Assembly (NCBI GenBank): GCA_965206445.1
Contig: CBDBJR010000002.1
Span: 1,178,001 to 1,242,000 of the forward strand
DNA length: 64,000 nt
Direction: 5' to 3'
From: CBDBJR01 sp965206445
GTDB lineage: Bacteria; Pseudomonadota; Gammaproteobacteria; Arenicellales; Poriferihabitantaceae
Shown here piece by piece: positions 33,290 through 42,562 of the stretch. A program made the position numbers and the translations under genes. Position 1 is the stretch's first letter. Every line of letters starts with the position of its first letter. The notes under the pieces were generated by a model that saw only the letters and a list, made by a program, of their open reading frames with translations, searched no databases and was not told the DNA's origin.

Positions 33290-34942
33290 CTAACCTCGAC
33301 CGGCGACCGGCTCGCCGGGCAGTTCGATCAGCGAAGGCGCATAGTCGTCGGGCGCATGATAGCCCATCAGGTTGAACACCGTGGCCGCGACATTGGCCAG
33401 CCCGGGCCGGCTGTCCGCCACCGGGGGGCGCATGACGTACGGCTTGTTGCGCTGCCCGTCGACAATCACAAACGGCACCGGGTTTAGCGTGTGCGAGGTG
33501 CAGGCGGTGCGCACGCCGCCGGATTCGACATACATCTGATCGGCGTTGCCGTGGTCGGCGGTAAAAATCAAAATGCCGTCCAGCTCCGACAGCACGTCAA
33601 CCAGCCGGCCGAGGCAGTGATCGACGGTTTCTATCGCCGCGACGGTTGCCGGCAAATCTCCGGTGTGCCCCACCATATCGCCGTTGGCGAAGTTGATGCG
33701 GCCAAAACGATAATCGCCGCTGCGCAGCAGTTTGACGGTCGCCTGCGTGATCTCGTCCGCCTTCATCCGGGGCGCACGGTTGCAGGCGATGCGGTCGGAT
33801 GGAATTTCGATATAGGTTTCGAGCGAGCGGTCGAGGTAGCCCGATCGATTGCCGTTCCAGAAAAACGTCACGTGGCCGAATTTCTGGGTTTCGCTGACGG
33901 CAAACGAGGGGATTTTTTCGGCGCACAGGTACTGCATCATCGGGCGTTCAATCACCGGTGGCTCGACCAGATAGCGCTCCGGCACGTGCAGGTCGCCGTC
34001 ATATTGCAGCATACCGCAGTAGAAAACCTCCGGGTGATCGCCGCGCTCAAACTGCTCGAAGTCGGCGCCCATCGCCTGGGAAAACTGGATCGCCCGGTCG
34101 CCGCGAAAATTGAACAGCACCAGGGCGTCGCCGTCGCGCATCCGGCCGACCGGCTGCGCATTGGCGTCGACGACGACAAACGGCGCCAGGGTTTGATCGG
34201 TGATTTCCGGGTCCTGGTCGTACTGCCGCTGTACCTCGTGCATTGCGTCGCGGACGGCTGTCCCGACGGCGTGCACATGCGTGTCGTAGCCGAGTTTGAC
34301 CATCGGCCAGTCGTTGCCGTACCGATCCATGCTGATGCGCATCCGGCCGCCGCCCGAGGCGATGCGATAATATCGGCCGGGGGTGCGATTGAGCTCGGTC
34401 AGCACGGTTTCGAGCCGCTGCAAATACGTCAGCGCGGAGCGCGGCGCCACGTCCCGCCCGTCCAGCAAAACATGCACCGCGACCCCGGCGATGCCGGCGT
34501 GTGCGCAGCGTTGCAGCAGGTTGATGAGGTGATCAAGGTGGGCATGCACATTGCCGTCGGACAGCAGACCCAGAAAATGCACCGTCCCGCCGGCGGCACC
34601 GATGGCTTCGATTCGCTGCCAATGTGGGTTGCTGAATAGCGAGCCGTCGGCGAAAGCGCGATTGACCAGCTTCGCGCCCTGGTCAAACACGCGCCCGCCG
34701 CCGAGCGTGTTGTGCCCGACTTCACTGTTGCCCATATCCTGGTCGCTGGGCAGGCCGACGGCGATCCCGTGGGCCTGCAATGCCTGCTGCCAGGTCGACG
34801 CCAGCAGGCGGTCGAGGGTGGGGGTGTGCGCCAGCGCCACGGCATTGGCCGGCCCGGCGGGTGCCAGGCCGACGCCGTCGGCAATCACGACCAGCAGTGG
34901 GCCGTTGCAGCCGTGGTATGAGGTCAGTTTGTTCAGGTGCAT
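33290..34942 (-). CDS. gpmI: 2,3-bisphosphoglycerate-independent phosphoglycerate mutase
   Basis: A 550-residue manganese enzyme interconverting 3- and 2-phosphoglycerate in glycolysis. The metal/catalytic motifs include LVVIADGVGLAP near the start, MGNSEVGHNTLGGGRVF with the phospho-serine, HVLLDGRDVAPRSA, and the C-terminal FTADHGNADQM and CTSHTLNPVPF with metal-binding His and Asp. Length is normal for the BPG-independent type. Divergent from nothing near; followed downstream by a convergent yqeY. ATG 34942. Confidence 0.95.
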   Translation of the reverse strand: MHLNKLTSYHGCNGPLLVVIADGVGLAPAGPANAVALAHTPTLDRLLASTWQQALQAHGIAVGLPSDQDMGNSEVGHNTLGGGRVFDQGAKLVNRAFADGSLFSNPHWQRIEAIGAAGGTVHFLGLLSDGNVHAHLDHLINLLQRCAHAGIAGVAVHVLLDGRDVAPRSALTYLQRLETVLTELNRTPGRYYRIASGGGRMRISMDRYGNDWPMVKLGYDTHVHAVGTAVRDAMHEVQRQYDQDPEITDQTLAPFVVVDANAQPVGRMRDGDALVLFNFRGDRAIQFSQAMGADFEQFERGDHPEVFYCGMLQYDGDLHVPERYLVEPPVIERPMMQYLCAEKIPSFAVSETQKFGHVTFFWNGNRSGYLDRSLETYIEIPSDRIACNRAPRMKADEITQATVKLLRSGDYRFGRINFANGDMVGHTGDLPATVAAIETVDHCLGRLVDVLSELDGILIFTADHGNADQMYVESGGVRTACTSHTLNPVPFVIVDGQRNKPYVMRPPVADSRPGLANVAATVFNLMGYHAPDDYAPSLIELPGEPVAGRG

Positions 34943-34972
34943 AGTCGGTTACCGGGGTCGCTTGATGGCAAT

Positions 34973-35662
34973 TTATCGGCCGGCTTGAGTTGAACCCGGC
35001 GCTGCCGGCAGTCGCCGATCATCGGCATCATCGGCATCATCGGCACCGAAAACGGGCTCTTGCGCCAGCGTGCGCTGCAACTGCTGCAATGCCAGGGCGC
35101 GATGACTGCGGCGGTTTTTCTCTGCCGGCGGCAATTCGGCGACAGTCTGCTCGCAGCCTTGCGGCAGGAACAGGGAGTCGTAGCCAAAGCCGTTGTCGCC
35201 GCGCGGCTGCATCGCAATGCGGCCGCGCCAACTGCCTTGACACAGCAGCGGTGCCGGGTCGTCGGGCCGGCGCATCAGTACCAGCAGGCAGCGAAAACAG
35301 GCGCCTCGCCGGTGCGCCGGGAACGCCGCCATTCGCCGCAGCAGTTCGCGGCGATTGGCCGCGTCGGATGCCCCGTCACCGGCAAAGCGCGCCGAGTACA
35401 GCCCCGGCGCCCCGTCCAGCGCGTCCACTTCGAGGCCGGAATCATCGGCAATGCAGGGCAGGCGGGTATGCCGGCAGGCATGGCGCGCCTTGATCAGCGC
35501 GTTTTCGACAAACGTCAGGCCGGTTTCGGCTACCTCGGGCAGGTTGAAATCCGCTTGCGAGGCGAGGGCATAGCCGTACGGTTGCAGCAGGCTGGCGAAT
35601 TCCCGCAGTTTGCCCCGGTTGCCGCTGGCGATGACGATCCGCTGGGCCAACCGCTCAGCCAA
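34973..35662 (-). CDS. rdgB: XTP/dITP pyrophosphatase
   Basis: A 229-residue nucleotide-house-cleaning enzyme removing dITP, XTP and ITP. Seen: IVIASGNRGKLREFASLL, the SGLEVDALDGAPGLYSARF loop and the DNGFGYDSLFLPQG substrate motif. The C-terminus carries an unusual acidic extension (ADDADDADD), coded by three perfect 9-base repeats. The start overlaps the 3' end of rph by 8 bases, an operon arrangement common for these two genes. Confidence 0.92.
   Translation of the reverse strand: MAERLAQRIVIASGNRGKLREFASLLQPYGYALASQADFNLPEVAETGLTFVENALIKARHACRHTRLPCIADDSGLEVDALDGAPGLYSARFAGDGASDAANRRELLRRMAAFPAHRRGACFRCLLVLMRRPDDPAPLLCQGSWRGRIAMQPRGDNGFGYDSLFLPQGCEQTVAELPPAEKNRRSHRALALQQLQRTLAQEPVFGADDADDADDRRLPAAPGSTQAGR
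35018..35044. repeat. three 9-base tandem repeats in rdgB
   Basis: ATCATCGGC is repeated three times without mismatch inside the 3' end of rdgB. It encodes Ala-Asp-Asp units in frame, so copy number changes would lengthen the acidic tail without breaking the frame. Confidence 0.7.
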
Positions 35663-36386
35663 ACAAGGCGGTCTTTTGTTTTTCCAGGATGGACTGAATC
35701 GCGGCGGCGCCGTAGTCGATCATCTGGTCCAGTGTCTGGCGGGAAAACGGCGCGCCTTCAGCGGTGCCCTGGATTTCGATGATTTCGCCGCCGTCGTCCA
35801 TTACCAGCGTCAGATCGGTTTCGGCCTGCCGGTCTTCCGCATAGTCGAGGTCGGCGATGACCTGCCCCTGGTAGACGCCGACCGAGACCGACGCAACGGC
35901 GCGCCGAATGGGTTCGGTTTTGATCACATTCTGCTCGACCAGCCAGTTGACGGCGTCAACCAGGGCCACATAGGCGCCGCTGATCGCTGCGCTGCGCGTG
36001 CCGCCGTCGGCCTGGATGACGTCGCAATCGACGGTAATCGTCCGCTCTCCCAGCCGGGTCAGGTCGATTGCCGCCCGCAGCGAGCGGCCAATCAAACGCT
36101 GAATTTCCAGCGTCCGGCCGGATTGCCTGCCGCGCACGGCTTCGCGGGCATTTCGGGTGGTGGTCGAGCGCGGCAGCAGGCTGTATTCGGCGGTGACCCA
36201 GCCTTGTTTCTGGTGCCGCAGAAATGCCGGCACCCGCTCTTCGATGCTGGCGTTGCACAACACGCGCGTATCGCCAAAGCTGACCAATACGGAGCCTTCG
36301 GCATGCCGGGTATAGTGGCGAATCAGGCTGATCGGGCGGATTTCACCGGCTTGTCGTTGGCTTGGGCGTGGCATGGATACGGGCAT
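35655..36386 (-). CDS. rph: ribonuclease PH
   Basis: A 243-residue phosphorolytic 3' exoribonuclease that trims tRNA precursors. The N-terminus contains RPISLIRHYTRHAEGSVLVS, then RNAREAVRGRQSGRTLEIQR with the conserved Arg-rich patch, and ITVDCDVIQADGGTRSAAI for phosphate/metal binding. Full length for the family. Starts at 36386 or 36374 (MPRPSQRQ). The downstream rdgB overlaps by 8 bases. Confidence 0.95.
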   Translation of the reverse strand: MPVSMPRPSQRQAGEIRPISLIRHYTRHAEGSVLVSFGDTRVLCNASIEERVPAFLRHQKQGWVTAEYSLLPRSTTTRNAREAVRGRQSGRTLEIQRLIGRSLRAAIDLTRLGERTITVDCDVIQADGGTRSAAISGAYVALVDAVNWLVEQNVIKTEPIRRAVASVSVGVYQGQVIADLDYAEDRQAETDLTLVMDDGGEIIEIQGTAEGAPFSRQTLDQMIDYGAAAIQSILEKQKTALFG

Positions 36387-36576
36387 TGGGGAAAGGGGCG
36401 ATTATACGCAAACTGCGGCCGGTTGCGAGGTCGATCGAGGCATTCTTTTGCACTCCTGTGTGTCGGGTGCGTGGCATGACATGGCGCGCACAGCGGGCGC
36501 CGAGGCCGGGGGGCCGCGATGCGGCTGGCGGCCGGTGTGGGCGGTCGGTACCGGTGCCGACCGCAGGCGTGGCGGC

Positions 36577-37542
36577 CTAGGTCAACGCGCCGCCGCAACT
36601 GCTGCCGGCGCCGGCGGTGCAGCCGAAGCAATGCCGGGCAATGGCAATCGGTGCGCCTTCCAACTGCTTGCGGTTGATCTCCCATAGCTGGACTCTGCCG
36701 ACGGCGGCCGGCAGATTTTCCATCTGGTTGAAGTCGCAGTCGTACACATAGCCGCGCCAGTCTACGCTGATCAGGTGCCGGCACATCAACGGCTCGATGG
36801 TGTCGGGGTTGAAATTTTCGACCAGTAATTGCTGATAGCTTTCCAACTGTCCGGTGCGCTTGAGAAAATGCGCAAAGCGGTTGATGGGCAGATTGGTAAT
36901 CGTTAGCAGGTCATTGAAATCAATATCGAACTCGTGCTTCAAGTAGTATTTATACTCGCTTTGCAGGTCGGCCTGCTGCGGCGGCAAGGTCGGCCCGACC
37001 GGGTTGTACACCAAATCGAGCACCAGCTCCGACGAGCGGCCGTAGCCTTGTTGGTTCAACAGTTTTAGCGCCTCGATGCTTTTGGAAAAGACGCCTTTGC
37101 CGCGCTGTTTATCGACATTGGATTGGCTGTAGCAGGGGAGCGAGCACACCAGCCTGACTTTGCGCTCGGCGTACCACTCGGCCAGATTTTCCTGGTTCGG
37201 CTCAAACAGCACGGTCAGGTTGCAGCGCGAGACAACGCGAATGTCGAGCGCCAGCAGCTGATCGACAAAGCGGCGAAAGTGCGGGATCATTTCCGGTGCG
37301 CCGCCGGTCAAATCAACCGCTTTTATCTGATTGTCGGCGCACCACTGAATCACTTTCTGCATGGTTTCCCAGGGCATCATTTCGGTTCGTTTCGGCCCTG
37401 CGCCAACGTGGCAATGCTCACACGCCTGATTGCACAAATAACCGAGATTGATTTGCAGTTCGGACAGGGTCGCGCGCCTTAGCGGGAACTGATTGTGTTT
37501 TCTGAGCTGGTGACCGAAGTCATGTTTGACGGTAGTGTCCAT
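36577..37542 (-). CDS. arsS: ArsS-type radical SAM protein
   Basis: A 321-residue protein. The radical SAM iron-sulfur motif CNQACEHC (about residues 36-43) precedes a TIM-barrel core with DLTGGAPEM and SRCNLTVLFE. The C-terminus (ATARHCFGCTAGAGSSCGGALT region, shown as AIARHCFGCTAGAGSSCG) has extra cysteines for auxiliary clusters. This layout, with the DUF3641-like tail, is characteristic of ArsS of arsenosugar synthesis, which adds adenosyl groups to methylated arsenic. No arsM is adjacent, so the assignment of substrate is by family only. Confidence 0.85.
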   Translation of the reverse strand: MDTTVKHDFGHQLRKHNQFPLRRATLSELQINLGYLCNQACEHCHVGAGPKRTEMMPWETMQKVIQWCADNQIKAVDLTGGAPEMIPHFRRFVDQLLALDIRVVSRCNLTVLFEPNQENLAEWYAERKVRLVCSLPCYSQSNVDKQRGKGVFSKSIEALKLLNQQGYGRSSELVLDLVYNPVGPTLPPQQADLQSEYKYYLKHEFDIDFNDLLTITNLPINRFAHFLKRTGQLESYQQLLVENFNPDTIEPLMCRHLISVDWRGYVYDCDFNQMENLPAAVGRVQLWEINRKQLEGAPIAIARHCFGCTAGAGSSCGGALT

Positions 37543-37689
37543 CGAATAATCCTGAGTAAGATAAGGTGTGCGTCTGGCGTTGTATCAGTATGCCTGTTGT
37601 GTGAGCGGTTCGCCGGTTTTTATAGCCCGATAAGCGCGGCCCGGTACATGCGGCTGATGTCGGCTGAAGAGATACACTCTTGGTTTCCC

Positions 37690-37707
37690 GGAACCGATAA
37701 TGGTTCC
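37690..37707. promoter_or_regulatory. 18-base inverted repeat between nth and arsS
   Basis: GGAACC and GGTTCC flank GATAAT, a perfect hexamer inverted repeat in the 180-base gap between two same-strand genes. No T-tract follows, so a terminator is unlikely; it may be an operator for arsS. Confidence 0.3.
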
Positions 37708-37722
37708 CGCTCAAGGAGATTA

Positions 37723-38424
37723 TCATCGCAGCGCCGCCCGCCGGTGAATTTTTGTCTCGCCCGCCCGGGCGCTCGGATGCGGCTCGGCGCCGGGGCATAA
37801 ATCGTTCACCGGGCAGCGGCCGCATTTGGGCTGACGGGCCACGCAAGTATACCGCCCCAGCAGAATCAGCCAATGGTGGGCGTGCAGTTTGTATTCGTCC
37901 GGAACCGCCCGCAGCAACCCCCGTTCGACCTCCAATACGTTCTTGCCGGGGGCGATCCCGGTGCGGTTCGAGACTCTGAAGATATGCGTGTCGACCGCAA
38001 TCGTCGGCAGGCCGAAAGCGGTATTCAAGACCACATTGGCGGTTTTTCTGCCGACCCCGGGCAGCGCTTCCAAGGCTTCGCGGGTGTCGGGTATGTCGCC
38101 GGCGTGCCGCTCGATGAGCAGCCGGCAGGTGTGCATGATATTGGCGGCCTTGGTATTGAACAGGCCAATGGTTTTGATATGCGCTTTCAGGTCGTCCAGC
38201 CCGAGCGTCAGCATGGCCTGCGGCGTGTTGGCAACCGCGTATAACTTGCGGGTCGCCTGATTGACCGACACATCGGTCGCCTGGGCCGACAATATCACGG
38301 CAATCAACAACTCGAATCGACTGTTGTAGACCAGCTCGGTCGTGGGTTTGGGGTTGGCGGCCTGCAAGCGCGCAAATAGAGCGGCTATCCGGGCCTGGTC
38401 CGATTTTTTGCATGCGCGGGTCAT
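37723..38424 (-). CDS. nth: endonuclease III
   Basis: A 233-residue bifunctional DNA glycosylase/AP-lyase for oxidised pyrimidines. The helix-hairpin-helix LEALPGVGRKTANVVLN, catalytic Lys in that element and Asp in VDTHIFRV, and the iron-sulfur loop CVARQPKCGRCPVNDLC are present. ATG 38424 was chosen because it overlaps the RnfB-like stop (ATGA) and coupling with this partner is common. The frame itself is open to 38457. Confidence 0.93.
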   Translation of the reverse strand: MTRACKKSDQARIAALFARLQAANPKPTTELVYNSRFELLIAVILSAQATDVSVNQATRKLYAVANTPQAMLTLGLDDLKAHIKTIGLFNTKAANIMHTCRLLIERHAGDIPDTREALEALPGVGRKTANVVLNTAFGLPTIAVDTHIFRVSNRTGIAPGKNVLEVERGLLRAVPDEYKLHAHHWLILLGRYTCVARQPKCGRCPVNDLCPGAEPHPSARAGETKIHRRAALR

Positions 38425-39113
38425 GTTTGCGGCGTTGGGGGGGGCGCTTTTCCCCACTCGAGCGGCCGGCGTTTTTTATGCGCCTGGCGCTGCACGGCGG
38501 CTTGAATTTCAAGCTGCATCAGGCGCCGCCGCGCCGCTGTCGCAACGCCCGGCTGGCCGTCGGCGTGCGGCTGTTTGCGCGCCGCCAGCCGCCGCAGCTT
38601 GTGCTCGGTGCGGGCTCTGGAACGGCTGACTTCGGCCGCGGTAAACGCCGGCCAGCGGCTGAGTTTCTCCCCCGGCTGCGCGCTTGCCGGGTCGGCGGCC
38701 GGCAGCAAGGCAATGCAGTCGGTTGGGCAGACCGGCAGGCATAATTGGCAGCCGGTGCAGTTTTGGCGGATAACGGTATGCATGACTTTCGCCGCACCGA
38801 CAATACAATCCACCGGGCAGGCATGGATGCACAGGCAGCAGCCGATGCACTGCGATTCGATCACCACCGCAACCGGCCGCGGTTCGGCCCGGCCGTAGGC
38901 CGGATTGAGCGGCTTGCTCGGCCGGTGGAGTAATTCGGCGATGGCATCAATGCTGATTTGCCCGCCGGGCGGGCATTGGTCGATATCCGCCCGGCCGTCG
39001 GCGATCGCCTCGGCATAATCCCGGCAGCGAGGATAATCGCATTGCCTGCACTGCGTCTGCGGCAGCAGTTGATCGATTTGCCCGGTCAGTGTCCGGTTGC
39101 TGTTGGGAGTCAC
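38421..39113 (-). CDS. RnfB-like ferredoxin-type electron carrier
   Basis: A 230-residue protein. An N-terminal four-cysteine cluster (CRQCDYPRC..CPPGG) like RnfB is followed by two 4Fe-4S ferredoxin motifs (CIGCCLCIHACPVDC and CTGCQLCLPVCPTDC, about residues 91-140). The usual N-terminal membrane helix of Rnf/Rsx complexes is absent, and no other rnf genes are nearby, so it may work alone, as in gammaproteobacteria where it sits next to nth. GTG 39113 is the likely start. It overlaps nth by 4 bases. The tail is Arg/Ala-rich. Confidence 0.75.
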   Translation of the reverse strand: MTPNSNRTLTGQIDQLLPQTQCRQCDYPRCRDYAEAIADGRADIDQCPPGGQISIDAIAELLHRPSKPLNPAYGRAEPRPVAVVIESQCIGCCLCIHACPVDCIVGAAKVMHTVIRQNCTGCQLCLPVCPTDCIALLPAADPASAQPGEKLSRWPAFTAAEVSRSRARTEHKLRRLAARKQPHADGQPGVATAARRRLMQLEIQAAVQRQAHKKRRPLEWGKAPPPTPQT

Positions 39114-39323
39114 GCGGTAACCTGTTGGTCTGGCTGTATGGTCTGGCTGAGTACGAGGTCGGCGGAGCGGCCCGGAATGCTGGTACCGGGCGGCGATTTG
39201 GCGTTATAATCGGCGCGCATATAGCAATAGCATCTGCCGATAATACCATATTCCCGCCCCGGTGGGATGCCGGTAAAACCGGATTGCCGACCACGCTCAC
39301 CCTGCCGGTAGCAACCAGACCCA

Positions 39324-40757
39324 ATGCATCCGAACGATCCCCCTCATCAGCGCCCGCCGTCGGCTGCACGCCGGTCGGCAGCAGTGGCTGAGGGCGGCGC
39401 CGGGGCGGCACCGCGTCGCCATGGCGACTATCGCAAACGGTTTGCCGGGTTGATTGACCAGACAAATTTCAACCGCCTGTCGCCGGCCGAGCGGCGATGG
39501 ATTCGCCAGCAGGCGATGATTCACCGCTTCACGCAGCAAGAGCTGTGCCTGGTGAGCGATATGTCGCTCGACCGACAGCAATGGAAGGAAGCCGGCCTGG
39601 CCGCGAGCTGGCCACCGTTGCCGGCCGGCGGCGACGCGGTGCAGCGCAAGAAAAAACTGCTGGCGTTGTTGCGACAGTCGCACGCCGAGCTCAGGGCCCG
39701 GGTGCGTGACTATGCCGACTGGCACCGGTCGGATAAGCCGAAAGCGGTTAAACCGACGATCAAGGTGGAGACAAAGACGAAACTGGGGCTGGGGCGATGC
39801 CCGGTTGCGTCCGAGAAAACCCGCTGCTGTAATCTGCTGACGCTGGACGCGGTTGAGCAATGCGGATTTGATTGCAGCTATTGCAGTATCCAGTCGTTTT
39901 ATCACGGCAATGCGGTGGTGTTTGACCGGGATTTTGCGGCCCGGCTGAAGCGGCTCGAACTCGACCCCAATCAGCAATACCACATTGGTACCGGGCAGTC
40001 TTCGGACTCGCTGATGTGGGGCAATCACCGGGGGGTGCTGGAGGCGCTGTGTGAGTTTGCCGCCGCCCATCCCAATGTGATTTTGGAATTCAAAACCAAG
40101 TCGAAGAACATTGCCTGGCTGCTGAAAAATGATTTTCCGGAGAATATTTTATGCACCTGGTCGCTGAACCCGCAGGTCATTATTACGCATGAAGAGCATC
40201 AAAGCGCCAGCCTGGAACAGCGGCTGGAGTGTGCCGAAAAAATTGCCGCAAAAAACCGGCTGGTCGGGTTTCATTTTCATCCTATGATTGAATATACCGA
40301 CTGGCGCAGCGGGTATGCGGATATTTGCCGGCAGTTGGTCCGGCGGTTTCGACCGGAGCAGGTTGCCGTGGTTTCCATGGGTGCGCTGACCTATGCAAAA
40401 TCGGTGCTTAAAACCATCCGCCGGCGCCCGTTTGCCAGCAAAATTTTACAGATGCCGCTGGTGGAAACCGCCTCCAAGTACTCCTATCCGACGGCCACCA
40501 AGCTGAAGCTGTTTCGGCAGGTTTACAGTGGGCTGGCCGACTGGCACGAGCGGGTTTTGTTTTATCTGTGCATGGAGCCGGCCGAATTGTGGCAGCCGGT
40601 ATTTGGCTACGGGTATGCCACCAATCTGGAGTTGGAAACGGCGATGAAAGCGGCGTATTTCAGCAAAATTTCCGCACTGTCCGACCGCCGTTGCGCACCC
40701 GTCGCAGGCGGGGCTGAGCAGCCCAATCGCGCATTCGCCGACAACCAACGTATTTGA
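39324..40757 (+). CDS. SPL-family radical SAM protein (spore photoproduct lyase-like)
   Basis: A 477-residue protein. The iron-sulfur motif is CGFDCSYC in TLDAVEQCGFDCSYCSIQSF (about residue 185), next to a SAM-binding barrel with GTGQSSDSLMW and EFKTKSKNIAWLL. Related proteins repair UV-type DNA lesions by splitting thymine dimers using SAM, and non-spore bacteria have homologues of uncertain role. Residues 1-130 are lower in complexity (RRSAAVAEGGAGAAPRR), and the start could lie further in. It is 1 base from the malic enzyme gene. Confidence 0.7.
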   Translation: MHPNDPPHQRPPSAARRSAAVAEGGAGAAPRRHGDYRKRFAGLIDQTNFNRLSPAERRWIRQQAMIHRFTQQELCLVSDMSLDRQQWKEAGLAASWPPLPAGGDAVQRKKKLLALLRQSHAELRARVRDYADWHRSDKPKAVKPTIKVETKTKLGLGRCPVASEKTRCCNLLTLDAVEQCGFDCSYCSIQSFYHGNAVVFDRDFAARLKRLELDPNQQYHIGTGQSSDSLMWGNHRGVLEALCEFAAAHPNVILEFKTKSKNIAWLLKNDFPENILCTWSLNPQVIITHEEHQSASLEQRLECAEKIAAKNRLVGFHFHPMIEYTDWRSGYADICRQLVRRFRPEQVAVVSMGALTYAKSVLKTIRRRPFASKILQMPLVETASKYSYPTATKLKLFRQVYSGLADWHERVLFYLCMEPAELWQPVFGYGYATNLELETAMKAAYFSKISALSDRRCAPVAGGAEQPNRAFADNQRI

Positions 40758-40758
40758 T

Positions 40759-42387
40759 ATGTCTGATTCTGATAATCCCGCGGCGCTTACCGGCGTCGAT
40801 TTGCTGAATGATCCGGCGCTGAATAAATCGACTGCGTTTACCGAACAAGAGCGCGATCGGTTTAAGCTGAGGGGGCTTTTGCCGACGCATGTCGGCAGCA
40901 TGGAAACCCAGATGGACAGGACGCTGGCGAATCTGCGAAGCAAAGACAGCGATATCGGCAAATATATCTTTCTGTCCGCATTGCAGGACCGCAACGAGCG
41001 GTTGTTTTATCGCTTGATTATCGAAAACTTCCGCGAAATTATGCCGCTGATTTACACCCCGACCGTGGGGCAGGCGTGCAAGGAGTTTGCCAGTATCTTT
41101 CGCAAGGAAAAAGGGTTTTATCTCACCTCGAAAGACCGCGGGCGAATTCGGCGGATACTCGACAATTGGCCGCATAAATCGATCCGCGTGATCGTCATTA
41201 CCGACGGCGAGCGCATCCTCGGATTGGGCGATCTGGGCGCCAACGGCATGGGTATTCCCATCGGCAAGCTGAGTTTGTACTGCGCCTGCGCCGGCATTCA
41301 TCCGCGCCAATGCCTGCCGGTTATGTTTGATGTTGGCACCGATAATCAAACGCTGGTTGATGATCCGATGTACCTTGGCCTGCACGAACCGCGTTTGCGC
41401 GGCGAGGCGTACGACGAGTTGATGGCGGAATTCGTTCAGGCCGCGACCGATGCTTTTCCGGGGGTGCTGATTCAGTTTGAAGATTTTGTCGCGCGCAATG
41501 CCTATGCCCACCTGAACACATACCGCGATCGGACATTGTGCTTCAATGACGATATACAGGGGACGGCGGCGGTGGTGCTGGCCGGTGTCTATGCGACGAC
41601 GCGCATTTCCGGTCAAAGTTTCAAAGCGATGAAGTTCGCCTTTCTGGGCGCCGGGTCGGCGGCCTCGGGCATTGGCAGCATGCTGGCCGCCGCGTTGATG
41701 GCGGAAGGATTGAGCGCGGAAGAGGCCCATCGGCGGTTGATATTTTTTAACCGCGGCGGGCTGGTGCACGCCGGGCGCTCCGATCTGCCGCCGCATATCC
41801 GGCCGTTTGCCCACGCTATGCCGCCCAGCTCCTTCATCCCGGCGCTTGAGTTGCATCAGCCGGACATCCTGATCGGCGCCACCGGAATGCCGGCCACCTT
41901 TACCCCGGAAATCGTCGGCTTGATGGCGAAGATCAAACAGCGCCCCGGGATCTTCGCCCTGTCAAATCCCACCAAGCGGGCCGAGTGTACCGCCGAACAG
42001 GCCTATGCGTGGACTGCCGGGCGGGGGATTTTTGCCAGCGGCAGCCCGTTTGCCCCGGTGCATTATCAGGGCCGTGAATATCATCCGGGGCAAGGAAATA
42101 ATTCGTACATTTTCCCCGGCGTCGGCCTGGGCATGCTGGCGTGCAAGGCAAAAACCATCCCGGACAGCATTTTCATGGAATCCGCCAGAGCGCTGTCCCT
42201 TACCGTCAGCGAGTTGGACCTGGCCCGGGGGTCGATCTACCCGCCGTTGGAAGATATCCGCGAGACCTCATTGAATATTGCCGTCGCGGTCGCAAAATTC
42301 GCCTATGCCAACGACCTGACCGACATGACCGCGCCGCCCGACCTGCGCCACTATATTCAGTCGTTGATGTACGTGCCGGAATATTAG
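40759..42387 (+). CDS. maeA: NAD-dependent malic enzyme
   Basis: A 542-residue enzyme decarboxylating malate to pyruvate and CO2, with reduction of NAD. The catalytic Tyr is in IYTPTVGQACKEF (about residue 99), the general region GERILGLGDLGANGMGIPIG, the metal-binding FNDDIQGTAAVVLAG and the Rossmann KFAFLGAGSAASGIG. Length and the large-subunit layout fit the SfcA/MaeA type (also called malolactic-like). Start ATG 40759 is 1 base after the SPL-family stop; linkage is positional only. Confidence 0.92.
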   Translation: MSDSDNPAALTGVDLLNDPALNKSTAFTEQERDRFKLRGLLPTHVGSMETQMDRTLANLRSKDSDIGKYIFLSALQDRNERLFYRLIIENFREIMPLIYTPTVGQACKEFASIFRKEKGFYLTSKDRGRIRRILDNWPHKSIRVIVITDGERILGLGDLGANGMGIPIGKLSLYCACAGIHPRQCLPVMFDVGTDNQTLVDDPMYLGLHEPRLRGEAYDELMAEFVQAATDAFPGVLIQFEDFVARNAYAHLNTYRDRTLCFNDDIQGTAAVVLAGVYATTRISGQSFKAMKFAFLGAGSAASGIGSMLAAALMAEGLSAEEAHRRLIFFNRGGLVHAGRSDLPPHIRPFAHAMPPSSFIPALELHQPDILIGATGMPATFTPEIVGLMAKIKQRPGIFALSNPTKRAECTAEQAYAWTAGRGIFASGSPFAPVHYQGREYHPGQGNNSYIFPGVGLGMLACKAKTIPDSIFMESARALSLTVSELDLARGSIYPPLEDIRETSLNIAVAVAKFAYANDLTDMTAPPDLRHYIQSLMYVPEY

Positions 42388-42562
42388 CCGGCATCGACTG
42401 CCGGATTAGCAGTGCTCCCGCCCGCCGGCTTTCGGCTTGCTTCGTGCCCGGTCGCCATCGGGTTGAGGTCAATTGCCTGGCCGGAAGGGGGCATACGCCC
42501 GTATACGGTTTCTCCGTGGTAATATATTTCTCATCATCCGACTATAAGGAAAAATCGGCAAC

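Noticed and set aside
33491..34639. 382-codon plus-strand frame antisense to gpmI
   Set aside because: gpmI on the other strand carries all its catalytic motifs; this is a shadow.
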